Below are positions 53,448 to 61,925 of a stretch of 64,000 bases of DNA, piece after piece. A model generated the notes under the pieces. It ran no database searches. It had not been told where the DNA came from and saw only the letters and a program-made list of their open reading frames with translations. Positions within the stretch are counted from its first letter, which is position 1; each line of letters starts with the position of its first letter. A program made the position numbers and the translations under genes. The DNA is from Paraliobacillus zengyii (GTDB lineage: Bacteria; Bacillota; Bacilli; Bacillales; Amphibacillaceae). The stretch covers positions 1,261,501-1,325,500 of the forward strand of contig NZ_CP029797.1 in assembly GCF_003268595.1 (NCBI RefSeq). The letters run 5' to 3'.

Positions 53448-53915
53448 ATGGTAATCAAGTCTGCGATAGCTAGTGATGCACCAGTAATTCATGATTTAAT
53501 GATCAAGGCATTTATGCAATATGAAAACGAAAATCCGCCATCAAGCGCTTTAGAAGAAACTGTACAGTCGGTTTCTACTGCTTTGGTACAAGGGGAACAG
53601 GCATTGATTGCTTTTGAAGAGAATAAACCAGTTGGTATGGTACGATTTCAAATTAAAGACGAGGGTTTATATTTTTATCGTTTGTCAGTTATTCCTGAAA
53701 AACAAGGAAAAGGCTTTGCAAAAAAGATATTAACTTCTTTAGAGGAATACGCAAATAAAGTTGATATAACTACTATATTATGTAAAGTCCGTCTGTCAAT
53801 GCCTAAGAATATACAACTATATAATTCCATAGGTTATGCTGTTTATAGTGAAGAAGTTTTACGTAATCGAAAGGGTATCAATATTAAAGTTGTTTCAATG
53901 AAGAAAGAACTTTAG
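53448..53915 (+). CDS. GNAT acetyltransferase
   Basis: A 155-residue GNAT: LYFYRLSVIPEKQGKGFAKK is the beta-4 and CoA loop; PKNIQLYNSIGYAVYSEEVL the C-terminal part. AAAGGAGGT lies 6 bases before ATG 53448, an ideal site. It is followed by a hairpin of the cassette family. Substrate unknown. Confidence 0.9.
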   Translation: MVIKSAIASDAPVIHDLMIKAFMQYENENPPSSALEETVQSVSTALVQGEQALIAFEENKPVGMVRFQIKDEGLYFYRLSVIPEKQGKGFAKKILTSLEEYANKVDITTILCKVRLSMPKNIQLYNSIGYAVYSEEVLRNRKGINIKVVSMKKEL

Positions 53916-53947
53916 TTATTTAAATAACTGCTAAAATAGTTTCCAAG

Positions 53948-53975
53948 GGATCGTCGATTCAGGCGATCCTATTTT
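53948..53975 (+). terminator. Cassette-type terminator
   Basis: GGATCG..CGATCC hairpin followed by TATTTTTG. The TATGTTAAAAT promoter usually found downstream has decayed here (GGGTGTTTATGGGGTTTC). Confidence 0.75.
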
Positions 53976-54095
53976 TGTACTTGAATAATATTGGGTGTTT
54001 ATGGGGTTTCTCAATGTTTTCAATGTTTGTTTTAGCTATACAAAAAAAGGGGATTGGATAGGAATACATAAATTTATAACTTTAGGAGGATCTGA

Positions 54096-54824
54096 ATGCT
54101 TTTCAAAGGAACCAACATTAAAAATCCCTCAAAAATGTCCATTGTCCTCATCTTAGTTGGCTTTGTCACGATATTTGGAGGTTTCTATTTTTTTCTTTCT
54201 TTAGCAGAAGAAGTACTGGAGAATGAAAGTTTTCAAATTGACGAAGTAATTAATCAGTTTATCATTTCAATTAACGCGCCTTGGCTAACTAATTTAATGG
54301 GGTATATTACGGAAACAGGCTCGGTTATTTGGATTACTATAGGAACGATTATTGTTGTTGTATATTTATTATTCTTCTCGAAAAAAAGTAACTGGATGGC
54401 TACTTTTCTTATCATTAACATGGTAGGAATCAGTGGCTTAACCAAAGGATTAAAACTACTGTTTGAACGTGAGAGACCTGAAGTGATTGCTCAGTATGAT
54501 GGCACTGGATTTAGTTTTCCAAGTGGACACTCTACAGGTGCTGTAACGTTTTATGGCTTTATGATTTACTTAATCGCTGTCAGTAGGATTAGTCGATTTT
54601 GGAAGTGGATGATTAATCTTTTTCTCGGTTTTTGGATTGTTATCGTGTCCTTAAGTAGAGTAGTGATAGGGGTACATTATATAACAGATATTATTGCAGG
54701 ACTAATCTTTGGCCTTGCGTGGCTACTTGTTTGTATAGCAGCACTTGAAGTGATGCTTTGGAGAAAAAGAAAAGATAAAAAAAGTGATCTTATCCTAAAT
54801 GAGAGAGGTTTTTTAAAAAGATAA
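54096..54824 (+). CDS. PAP2 superfamily phosphatase
   Basis: A 242-residue membrane phosphatase with six helices. The three active-site motifs are KLLFERERP, PSGHSTG, and SRVVIGVHYITD. Such enzymes dephosphorylate phosphatidylglycerol phosphate or undecaprenyl pyrophosphate; the lipid is unknown. GGAGGA precedes ATG 54096. Confidence 0.93.
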   Translation: MLFKGTNIKNPSKMSIVLILVGFVTIFGGFYFFLSLAEEVLENESFQIDEVINQFIISINAPWLTNLMGYITETGSVIWITIGTIIVVVYLLFFSKKSNWMATFLIINMVGISGLTKGLKLLFERERPEVIAQYDGTGFSFPSGHSTGAVTFYGFMIYLIAVSRISRFWKWMINLFLGFWIVIVSLSRVVIGVHYITDIIAGLIFGLAWLLVCIAALEVMLWRKRKDKKSDLILNERGFLKR

Positions 54825-54958
54825 TCAACGTAACTGATTTTACTGAAATCAGAGATGAAGCTGAATTATCTGCATTGTACATTATCGAAGGTCAATCAGC
54901 AATCTTGCTGATAACTAATCTTGATACTCACGGTATAACATACTAAGGAGAGAAGCCT

Positions 54959-55486
54959 ATGTTTGAAACATTTCTTTTTGACAAGTGGGAGGATCTCTTG
55001 TGGATTTTCCTGATGTCTTTACTTATTTATCCATCCCTTGTTGCAATTCTGAGAGGATTTGGAAAACGAACATTAACGAATGTTAACATGTTCGATCTAA
55101 TTATCACTATCGCGTACGGAAATGCATTATCGAGTATAATCATCACCCGTGAAGTTTCATACGTGGACGGATTCACGATTCTACTTGCTATGACGGTTCT
55201 GCAGGTCATCCTCTCCAAACTACAAATGTATTCAAAGACACTCCAAAAGTTAGTCAAAGCAAAACCGATTTTTCTTTACTACGATGGTGAGTTCAATGAA
55301 TTAGCAATTAATCGCCAACGTCTGCAGCAAGATGATCTGTTGCAGGCTATCCGTAAGAAAGGAATCCGTTCATTTACAGATGTAACTGCCATAACACTGG
55401 AAGGGGATGGGACACTGGCAGTCATGCAAAAAGACAATGATGTTCCGCATGATGTCTTTGATGACGTCATTTGGCTGGATAAATAG
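54959..55486 (+). CDS. DUF421 (YetF family) membrane protein, first of a tandem pair
   Basis: A 175-residue protein: three N-terminal helices (about 12-35, 44-60 and 65-85) and a cytoplasmic DUF421 domain (KPIFLYYDGEFNELAINRQR, TLEGDGTLAVM). GKRTLTNVNMFDLIITIAYG is the family core. Function unknown; YetF-type proteins of Bacilli are spore or membrane associated. AAGGAGAG precedes ATG 54959. A related gene starts 182 bases downstream. Confidence 0.9.
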   Translation: MFETFLFDKWEDLLWIFLMSLLIYPSLVAILRGFGKRTLTNVNMFDLIITIAYGNALSSIIITREVSYVDGFTILLAMTVLQVILSKLQMYSKTLQKLVKAKPIFLYYDGEFNELAINRQRLQQDDLLQAIRKKGIRSFTDVTAITLEGDGTLAVMQKDNDVPHDVFDDVIWLDK

Positions 55487-55667
55487 AATTCAACCACTAT
55501 TCTGTTAAGAATGACAGGGTTTCTTTCGACATTCATGAAACTCAATTTCTTAATTCTATTATCTGAGCTATAAATAGAACCACCGAGGGATAGTGGCAAA
55601 AATTGCTATAACAAGACAGACTTAAATACTAGAATGTTGTATATTTTTTACACAAGGGGGTTAGGTG

Positions 55668-56213
55668 ATGTTCGATTCGTTACTGTTTGACAACTGGAAA
55701 GACTTGCTTTGGATTGTCTTGATGGGTGTACTGATGTACCCGACATTCCTTATCATTTTTAGGATTTTCGGAAAACGTTCACTGACACAGGTAAATATGT
55801 TTGATTTCATCATAACTGTGGCTTACGGGAATACCTTAGCGAGCATCCTGATAATTCAGAGCATCTCCTATATGGAAGGTGCTCTTATGATTCTAATGCT
55901 GGCGGTCCTGCAGTTTATTTTTTCAAAACTCCAGACCAAATTTAAAAGCTTTAGGAATTGGACCAAGGCGAAACCGATTTATCTTTATTCCCAGGGGGAG
56001 TTCAACCAAGAAGCCATGAGACAGGAGCGCCTCAAGTTTGAAGACGTAAGTTCGGCTGTGCGAAAACAAGGATTAGTGTCTTTTCAGCAGCTTGATGCGA
56101 TAATATTGGAAGGTGACGGTACCATCACTGCAGTCATGAAAGGGGATGGTGGTGTGCCGGAATCAGTTAGTGATGTTTTGTGGACGAAAAAAACCGAAAG
56201 AACGCTTAAATAA
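55668..56213 (+). CDS. DUF421 (YetF family) membrane protein, second of a tandem pair
   Basis: A 181-residue paralogue of the preceding gene: FDNWKDLLWIVLMGVLMYPT, GKRSLTQVNMFDFIITVAYG, KPIYLYSQGEFNQEAMRQER, ILEGDGTITAVM. ATG 55668 follows AAGGGGG by 7 bases. It probably arose by tandem duplication; both keep all family motifs. It ends 160 bases before mobile unit 2. Confidence 0.9.
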   Translation: MFDSLLFDNWKDLLWIVLMGVLMYPTFLIIFRIFGKRSLTQVNMFDFIITVAYGNTLASILIIQSISYMEGALMILMLAVLQFIFSKLQTKFKSFRNWTKAKPIYLYSQGEFNQEAMRQERLKFEDVSSAVRKQGLVSFQQLDAIILEGDGTITAVMKGDGGVPESVSDVLWTKKTERTLK

Positions 56214-56378
56214 AACGTAGCTTAAATTTTTCATTTATATGTTGTCGTAAAGTCTTTTACGGTAATAATGGAAGACAGTTAAATGCAGATTTAATAAAGA
56301 TAGATATATTTATATTTCACTTTTTTTCTAATATATTTGATATAGTACTAATCATTGAAGAAGCATTTGGCTTATATG

Positions 56379-56416
56379 TGATTACGGACACTGAAATGTA
56401 CCACCTCTGACATGTG
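56379..56416 (+). repeat. Left terminal repeat of unit 2
   Basis: TGATTACGGACACTGAAATG TACCACCTCTGACATG. The TGAAATG, TACCACCTCTGACA part is identical to the left end of unit 1. Confidence 0.75.
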
Positions 56417-56446
56417 TTAGCGTAACATTTTAATATATTATAAAAT

Positions 56447-56480
56447 AGAGGGTTAGTTCCGTAATGGACTAACCCTCTCC
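56447..56480. terminator. Hairpin GAGGGTTAGT/ACTAACCCTC
   Basis: A 10-bp perfect stem without a clear T-run on the plus strand. On the minus strand it lies about 150 bases downstream of the exchanger genes and may be their terminator. A second, longer imperfect hairpin (AAAAGGTG..CACCTTTT) is at about 56530-56598. Confidence 0.45.
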
Positions 56481-56529
56481 ATATAGCTATTGAACGATTG
56501 CGACAATAGTCATCATGAATTTAATGGAA

Positions 56530-56598
56530 AAGGTGCCAACCACTTTCGCCTGTTGTCGAACTTCGACATGTAACAGGACTGTGAATGACACCTTTTCT
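56530..56598. repeat. REP-like AAAAGGTG..CACCTTTT hairpin
   Basis: About 70 bp bounded by AAAAGGTGCCAACC and GACACCTTTT, with an inner GTCGAACTTCGAC dyad. It resembles dispersed palindromic intergenic repeats of Bacillaceae. It also lies 35 bases after the exchanger operon end on the minus strand, so it could act as its terminator. Confidence 0.4.
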
Positions 56599-56631
56599 GG
56601 CATGGAATATTCCTAAGACAGGAATAACCTC

Positions 56632-57582
56632 TTAGTTTCTTATGAGGATAAAAATCATGTAGGCAATATAAGCAGCTGCCAACAAGCCTCCTTCAACTTT
56701 ACCTATTCTAAAGTTGGTTCTTGAGAAAATAAGTAAAATAATTGTTAAAACATTCATCAAAAGGATATCAAAGAATATTTTATTATCTACTGCAAGTGGA
56801 GAAATAACCGATGAAATACCGAGCACGAATAAAATATTGAAGATATTGCTTCCAATGATATTCCCTACAGCAATTTCACTTTCTTTCTTTATTGCGGCAG
56901 TAACTGAAGTAATTAATTCAGGTAAGGATGTACCAACTGCAACAATTGTTAGACCTACAAGGGTTTGACTCATACCAAACGATAGGGCAATATCCGTAGC
57001 ACTGTTTACGACTAGGTCTCCACCGAAAATAATTGCTCCGAGACCACCAACTGTCAAAAGCGTATTTTTACCCATTGGTACTTTTTCTTGAATGGTGTTT
57101 TCTAGCTTATCCCGGCTATTTCTAGCAACCTCAAAGATATAGTATAGGAAGATAGCAAAGAACAGTAAAAAGATTAATCCATCACTTCTCGTAATAAAGT
57201 TATCACCTAATTGCTGAAGGGTAACATCACTAATAAGGATTAGTAACGCAATGCCCCCAAGAAATGTAAAAGGAATTTCTTTTCTGATTGTTTCATTCTC
57301 AACCTTCAATGGAAAAATTAATGCGGCAACTCCAATGACAAATGTTATATTGAAAATATTGCTTCCAACAACGTTACCTATCGCAACTCCTGCATTCCCT
57401 TCCAATGCAGCAACAATACTTACTGTTGCCTCCGGCGCACTAGTTCCAAAGGCAACGATAGTTAACCCAATTAAAAGTGGGGAAACTCTAAGGGCAGTGG
57501 CAATTTTTGAAGCGCCATTCACAAAAAAGTCTGCTCCTTTAATTAGTAAAACAAAGCCGATAATTAACAAAACATAAGTCAT
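56632..57582 (-). CDS. CaCA family cation exchanger (YrbG-like), second gene
   Basis: A 316-residue exchanger with ten helices in two inverted halves. The alpha-repeat motifs are GTSAPEATVS with GNVVGSNIFNI (first half) and GTSLPELITS with GNIIGSNIFNI (second half). These carry the cation-binding Glu and Asn/Ser residues. The family exchanges Ca2+ or other divalent ions for H+ or Na+. ATG follows GGAGGA. It is a paralogue of the gene just upstream (57709-58689) and lies 126 bases from it. Given the riboswitch ahead, Mn2+ export is a reasonable inference. Confidence 0.9.
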   Translation of the reverse strand: MTYVLLIIGFVLLIKGADFFVNGASKIATALRVSPLLIGLTIVAFGTSAPEATVSIVAALEGNAGVAIGNVVGSNIFNITFVIGVAALIFPLKVENETIRKEIPFTFLGGIALLILISDVTLQQLGDNFITRSDGLIFLLFFAIFLYYIFEVARNSRDKLENTIQEKVPMGKNTLLTVGGLGAIIFGGDLVVNSATDIALSFGMSQTLVGLTIVAVGTSLPELITSVTAAIKKESEIAVGNIIGSNIFNILFVLGISSVISPLAVDNKIFFDILLMNVLTIILLIFSRTNFRIGKVEGGLLAAAYIAYMIFILIRN

Positions 57583-57708
57583 TTATTATATTCCTCCATT
57601 ATAGTAAGCGATCATAAATTATTCAGATATAGAAGTGATAGAGACAATTGATTATGAAAAAATCCAATTAAAAATAAGTGATGGTTTTCGAATAGACAGC
57701 TTTACATG

Positions 57709-58689
57709 TTAATTTCTTATTAGTATAAAAATCGTATATAGAATATATGAAACCACTAGAAAGATACCTTCATATTTTCCGATTTTAAAGCTTGTTCTTG
57801 AAAAGACAAGCACGGCGACTGTTAGTAAAATCATAATAAAAACATCAACAATTAACTTACTTTCGATACTAAGGGGATGAATAACAGCTGTCGTACCCAG
57901 CACGAATAAAATGTTAAAGATATTACTACCCACGATGTTTCCTAGCGCAATCTCACTTTCCTTTTTAAGAGCTGCGGTGACAGAGGTCATTAATTCTGGT
58001 AAGGACGTACCGATTGCAACAATCGTTAAACCAACTAAAGCTTCACTCATTCCAAAAGAAAGTGCTATATCAACAGCATTGTTAACTACCAGTTCTCCAC
58101 CAAAGATAATTCCGATCAGTCCACCAATAGTTAATAAGATGTTTTTCGTCCATGAAGTGGTCACTTGCTCTTGCTCCACTTCTTCCACTTGTTTCTTTGT
58201 TTCTTCTTTGTTCTTCACTCGATTTCTTTTGGCAACTTCAAAAATGTAGTATAAGAAAATGACAAAGAACAGTAAAATGATCAGGCCGTCACCTCTAGTA
58301 ACGAGGTTTTGACTAGCTCCTTGAAGTGCTATATCACTAACTAAAACCAGTAATACTACACTTACTAACAAGGTGTACGGTAATTCTTTTCTAATTGTTT
58401 CATTCTGTACTTTCATCGGATAAAGGAATGCAGCCACTCCAAGTACTAAAGTAATATTCATAATATTACTTCCAACAATATTCCCAATAGCTACACCAGG
58501 ATTTCCCTCCACTGCAGCAATGATACTGACTGTAGCCTCCGGTGAACTTGTTCCCAAAGCTACAATAGTTAGACCAATTAACAATGGGGAAATATGAAGG
58601 GCTCGTGCAATACTTGAGGATCCATCTACAAATAAATCAGCCCCCTTGACCAATAATACAAATCCTAAAATTAATAAAATATAAATCAT
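57709..58689 (-). CDS. CaCA family cation exchanger (YrbG-like), first gene
   Basis: A 326-residue paralogue with the same motifs: GTSSPEATVS, GNIVGSNIMNI, GTSLPELMTS and GNIVGSNIFNI. A longer cytoplasmic loop (KNKEETKKQVEEVEQEQ) joins the two halves. The start is ATG 58689 or one of two nearby TTGs; AGGAAAG lies upstream. The yybP-ykoY riboswitch directly precedes it, so transcription should rise with Mn2+. The pair may act as two homodimers or one heterodimer. Confidence 0.9.
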   Translation of the reverse strand: MIYILLILGFVLLVKGADLFVDGSSSIARALHISPLLIGLTIVALGTSSPEATVSIIAAVEGNPGVAIGNIVGSNIMNITLVLGVAAFLYPMKVQNETIRKELPYTLLVSVVLLVLVSDIALQGASQNLVTRGDGLIILLFFVIFLYYIFEVAKRNRVKNKEETKKQVEEVEQEQVTTSWTKNILLTIGGLIGIIFGGELVVNNAVDIALSFGMSEALVGLTIVAIGTSLPELMTSVTAALKKESEIALGNIVGSNIFNILFVLGTTAVIHPLSIESKLIVDVFIMILLTVAVLVFSRTSFKIGKYEGIFLVVSYILYTIFILIRN

Positions 58690-58771
58690 CAAATCCAACT
58701 TTCCTAATGTGGTTTCTTGTTCCTTTTATATTTTTTACTAAAGTAGTGCCCCTCATTCATTAAGAGTAAAC

Positions 58772-58930
58772 ACAAAAAAACCTTTACCGATGTGGTAAAG
58801 GTTTTAGAATAGAGCAGACCTTTACCTAAGTGCGGCAAAGGTCTTGCTAACAACGTATCGTTGCCAACAAAGCCGAGAGTTATGAAAACTCCGTAATGAC
58901 GACTTTGCTGTAAAAGCTACTCCCCTAAGA
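58772..58930 (-). promoter_or_regulatory. yybP-ykoY manganese riboswitch
   Basis: Minus strand, from about 58930: GGGGAGTAGC (hallmark), CGTCATTACGG, CGGCTTTGTTGGCAACGA, then GACCTTTGCCGC and a final terminator AAAACCTTTACC/GGTAAAGGTTTTTTT (58774-58805). These are the conserved blocks of the Mn2+-sensing yybP-ykoY class, which typically switches on exporters. It controls the CaCA exchanger pair. The AGACCTTTGCC and CTTTACC segments can pair alternatively, suggesting transcription antitermination. Confidence 0.92.
58774..58805 (-). terminator. Riboswitch terminator
   Basis: Minus strand AAAACCTTTACC-ACATC-GGTAAAGGTTTTTTT: 12-bp stem with T-run, expression platform of the riboswitch. Confidence 0.85.
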
Positions 58931-59031
58931 CAATTTAACTTGTTACTAAATCTTATACAAACTGTTTGATTTAGTCAACTCTTTTTATACTTTTCATTTA
59001 ATTATGTTAGTTAAAGGAGGGGATGATAGGA

Positions 59032-59166
59032 TTGCTCCTTAAATTCGTTATTGTTCTGTACTGTGTTTTTACAATAGTGATAATTCAAGGACTGGTAACT
59101 GTTGCAATCATACGCCACGTGCCTTATCTTCTTCGCAGTTGGTTGTTACTTATTCCACCTCATTAA
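59032..59166 (+). CDS. 44-residue membrane peptide
   Basis: AAAGGAGGGG is followed by a frame with one helix (FVIVLYCVFTIVIIQGLVTV) and a basic end (RHVPYLLRSW). TTG 59032 is 9 bases from the site; ATG 59023 is 2 bases from it. Divergent from the exchanger operon, inside mobile unit 2. Unknown function. Confidence 0.45.
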   Translation: MLLKFVIVLYCVFTIVIIQGLVTVAIIRHVPYLLRSWLLLIPPH

Positions 59167-59416
59167 TAAAATGAGCAATATTCCAGCGTTCCCAATTTGT
59201 AATATTTGGATAAATACTGAAAGATTATTTTAAAGTATCACTAGAAACGGGATATAATAAAACTTGGACGAACCACTACTCTGTTTAAGCCAATCACCTT
59301 AAAATGTAGGATTGCCTGAGAGGTAAAATATATCTTGTGCTTTTTTGAAGGTCGCTATATGATATATCCACATGAACTAAAATGTTTGAAATTTCAGTTA
59401 AAGTGAGGTGGGTATG

Positions 59417-59695
59417 ATGTTGGTGTATTTAATTGTTAGCCAAGTTTTATTCATTTGCTCGTTACTGCCGTGGGTTATTATTTGGGGAATGTCGTTTATG
59501 AGTTTTGACGCTGGTATTGGTCTTTATAATTCATTGTTTGTACTAACTATTACAGTGTACCCGTTGGCTATAATTATTTGTTCTATTTTAGCGTGGGTTT
59601 TCCGAGTCAAAAAGAAACGGTTTGCTATAATTATAAATTTAGTACCGCTGCTATGGGTAATAAGCTTTATTAGTTTTATGTATATAGTTGATTAA
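59417..59695 (+). CDS. Three-helix membrane protein
   Basis: About 92 residues with three helices (about 1-25, 36-58 and 65-88) and a KKKR loop before the last. GAGGTG precedes; ATG 59417 is preferred over 59414 by spacing. Inside mobile unit 2. Unknown family. Confidence 0.55.
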   Translation: MLVYLIVSQVLFICSLLPWVIIWGMSFMSFDAGIGLYNSLFVLTITVYPLAIIICSILAWVFRVKKKRFAIIINLVPLLWVISFISFMYIVD

Positions 59696-60186
59696 TTTGC
59701 TATTTATGACGCTATTCTTTTTATAAGGATTGCGTTTTTTATTTTTAAAAATACTCAATCAATCTAGCATCGTCGAGAAGCAGAGGACGGTTCTCTTCTT
59801 ACATATTTCATAAAGTGGGGCAAAGAAATGTCCCCTGCTTCTTACCCGATTTTCTTTGGGGATGGATTGTGTGCATTGTGGAAGAAGGAATAAACTTTTT
59901 CACTACTGCACAATAGAAAAATTATATTCAACAATCAGACGTGATTACGAGAGTATAACAATCATCATATCACTCATAGAGAACACATAAGCTTCTCATC
60001 CTCCAATACAAACTCCTTGTAAAGAGCTTGGATTTTTCTTTTTCTATAGAATCGTAAATATCATTTAATAACATCTTAAAATATGCATAAATGAAAATAG
60101 AAGATGCCGTAATGGCTAAGACAGTTTTTTGAAATAACTCGCAGCTCTGCGGTAAATACATAGACACCAAGTGGTCAACCCCTAGG
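59696..60186. other. Gene-free interval with REP-like repeats
   Basis: No gene seen. At 59775-59855 there are two copies of the REP-like text (AAGCAGAGGACGGTTCTCTT and GGGGCAAAGAAATGTCCCC). Each is an imperfect palindrome related to 903-932 and 3724-3750. The rest is AT-rich and probably decayed transposon interior. Confidence 0.4.
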
Positions 60187-60239
60187 CAATAGCTGGTAAA
60201 AAACATGGCAGAGATGGTACATTTATGTGGAGGTAATCA
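60187..60239 (-). repeat. Right terminal repeat of unit 2
   Basis: Minus strand TGATTACCTCCACATAAATG, TACCATCTCTGCCATG, TTTTTTACCAGC. GCCATGTTTTTTACCA is identical to the right end of unit 1. ATATG follows. Confidence 0.75.
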
Positions 60240-60305
60240 ATATGGTCTTGCTTAATGTTTGAAGTGAATTAAAGCAGTCAAAAATAAGTTTCGGGAGATA
60301 GTGAA

Positions 60306-60866
60306 ATGAAAACAAACAACTTACCGATAGTGCAATTAAGGGAATTAACACTTGCAGACGCGGAAGACCGTTATCAATGGTGTTTAGATAAAGAATTGAC
60401 AAAACATTTGAATATGCCAGAGAAATATCCACCATTTAACAGAGAAGAAACACGAAACTGGATTAACATGTGCATAAACAAGACAAACGGATATGAACAA
60501 AAGGCAATCCTATCAGAAGAGGGAAAACACATTGGATGGGTTGATCTAAAGAACATGGATAGTTTAAACAAACATGCTGAATTAGGGATTGCTATTGGTG
60601 ATAAAAGTTATTGGGGCAAAGGTTTTGGGCTAGCTGCAATGAAAGAGATGCTTTCATGGGGGTTTAATGAACTGGATTTAAATAAGATATGGCTTAGAGT
60701 TGAAGTGGATAATGATAAAGCAATTAAATCCTATAAGCGTATGGGTTATGTAGAAGAAGGGATTTTAAGGCAAGACCGATTAAGAAATGGAGAGTTTGTT
60801 GATCGCCTTCGAATGAGCATGTTAAGGAAAGCGTTTTTTCAAATGATTAATGATAAAAATGAATAA
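60306..60866 (+). CDS. GNAT acetyltransferase (RimJ/RimL type)
   Basis: A 186-residue GNAT: LRELTLADAEDRYQWCLDKE, AELGIAIGDKSYWGKGFGLA, VDNDKAIKSYKRMGYVEEGI, LRQDRLRNGEFVDRLRMSML. The full RimJ/RimL signature. GGGAGA precedes ATG 60306. It lies just outside mobile unit 2. Confidence 0.92.
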   Translation: MKTNNLPIVQLRELTLADAEDRYQWCLDKELTKHLNMPEKYPPFNREETRNWINMCINKTNGYEQKAILSEEGKHIGWVDLKNMDSLNKHAELGIAIGDKSYWGKGFGLAAMKEMLSWGFNELDLNKIWLRVEVDNDKAIKSYKRMGYVEEGILRQDRLRNGEFVDRLRMSMLRKAFFQMINDKNE

Positions 60867-60946
60867 TAAAACAGAGCCATCAAAACTTAGTTCACAATGA
60901 TAAAATTGTTAGTCTAATAGGTTAGTAGTAGAAGGAGGGATCATGG

Positions 60947-61819
60947 ATGCAACAGTTAAAAAGAATAGGAAGTTCATTTTGGTATATGACACCCGTTTCA
61001 GAGACAGACAGACCTACGTTAGGAATGGTTGTTGGCACTGAAATGAGCTTGATGATAGATGCAGGTAATTCAGATGCGCATGCACGTTTGTTTTTAGATA
61101 AGTTAGGTGAACATAATATTTCGAAGCCAGATTTCGTTGCAATAACCCATTGGCATTGGGACCATATTTTCGGAATGTCGGCACTAAAAGATTCTTTGTC
61201 AATTTCATCTTCAGAGACGAAAAAAGAAATTAATAAACTGACTGATTACGAATGGACAGATACAGATAAGGCTTTAGACGAACGGATTAAAGAAGGAATT
61301 GAAATTGAATTTTGTGCTACTTGTATAAAAAAGGAATATGGTGAAGAAAGAAATATACAGATTCAATTACCTAAACTAACATTCGATAAGCAGCTTGAAA
61401 TAGATCTTGGTGATGTGACTTGTGTATTAAAACATGTGGGAGGCGACCATGCACAAGATGCTGTTGTAGTTTATATTAAGGAAGAAAAAATATTATTTCT
61501 AAATGATAGTATTTATCCAGATATTTTTTCCTCCAAAAATAACTATACATCGAAGCGTACGTTAAAATTGATAGAAGAATTAGAAGCATTTGATGCAGAA
61601 ACATATATCCTTTCACATTCAGAAAATATGAATCGAAATGAGTTTTTGCAAGAAATAGAATTGTTAAAAGCAGTTGGGTTCTATACTGAGAAGTATGAAG
61701 GTGACGCTGAGAAAATAAAATCAGAGTATAAACAAACGGTAAATAGAGAGTTAAATGAAGACGAATTAGAAACAATAGAATATTTTATTAATGGTTATGA
61801 AATGGATAAAGAACTTTAG
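60947..61819 (+). CDS. Metallo-beta-lactamase fold hydrolase
   Basis: A 290-residue MBL-fold protein. The metal motif is THWHWDH (His68, His70, Asp72, His73), with later ligands in GGDHAQD and the His of LSHSENMN. It is a general hydrolase of unknown substrate, perhaps a lactonase or thioesterase. AAGGAGGGA precedes ATG 60947. The end faces the tetR gene over a strong hairpin. Confidence 0.9.
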   Translation: MQQLKRIGSSFWYMTPVSETDRPTLGMVVGTEMSLMIDAGNSDAHARLFLDKLGEHNISKPDFVAITHWHWDHIFGMSALKDSLSISSSETKKEINKLTDYEWTDTDKALDERIKEGIEIEFCATCIKKEYGEERNIQIQLPKLTFDKQLEIDLGDVTCVLKHVGGDHAQDAVVVYIKEEKILFLNDSIYPDIFSSKNNYTSKRTLKLIEELEAFDAETYILSHSENMNRNEFLQEIELLKAVGFYTEKYEGDAEKIKSEYKQTVNRELNEDELETIEYFINGYEMDKEL

Positions 61820-61840
61820 TAAGTTCAACCAAAATAAAAA

Positions 61841-61890
61841 GAATTACATGGGCGTAACCTTAAAGTAAAAGGTTTCCGCCCATGTAATTC
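61841..61890. terminator. Terminator between MBL and tetR genes
   Basis: GAATTACATGGGCG / CGCCCATGTAATTC, 14-bp stem. Best used by the minus-strand tetR transcript (followed there by TTTTTATTTT), but it may stop both. Confidence 0.85.
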
Positions 61891-61925
61891 TTGGATTTGA
61901 AAACAGAACAAACAAACTGTACTTA

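Larger units (their letters stand above)
56379..60239. mobile_element. Non-autonomous mobile unit 2, carrying a manganese-riboswitch exchanger pair
   Basis: A 3861-bp unit bounded by TGATTACGGACACTGAAATG (left) and, on the minus strand, TGATTACCTCCACATAAATG (right), both followed by TACCA-type motifs as in unit 1. It is flanked by ATATG on both sides (56374-56378 and 60240-60244), a perfect 5-bp target duplication. There is no transposase. The cargo is two CaCA exchangers on the minus strand, their yybP-ykoY riboswitch, and two small membrane genes on the plus strand. The left inverted repeat is shortened to about 40 bp. Confidence 0.78.

Noticed and set aside
20702..53975. Integron-like interpretation of the gene field
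   Set aside because: No integrase gene and no attC-like 60-bp elements with conserved core sites; the spacers are terminators and promoters, not recombination sites.
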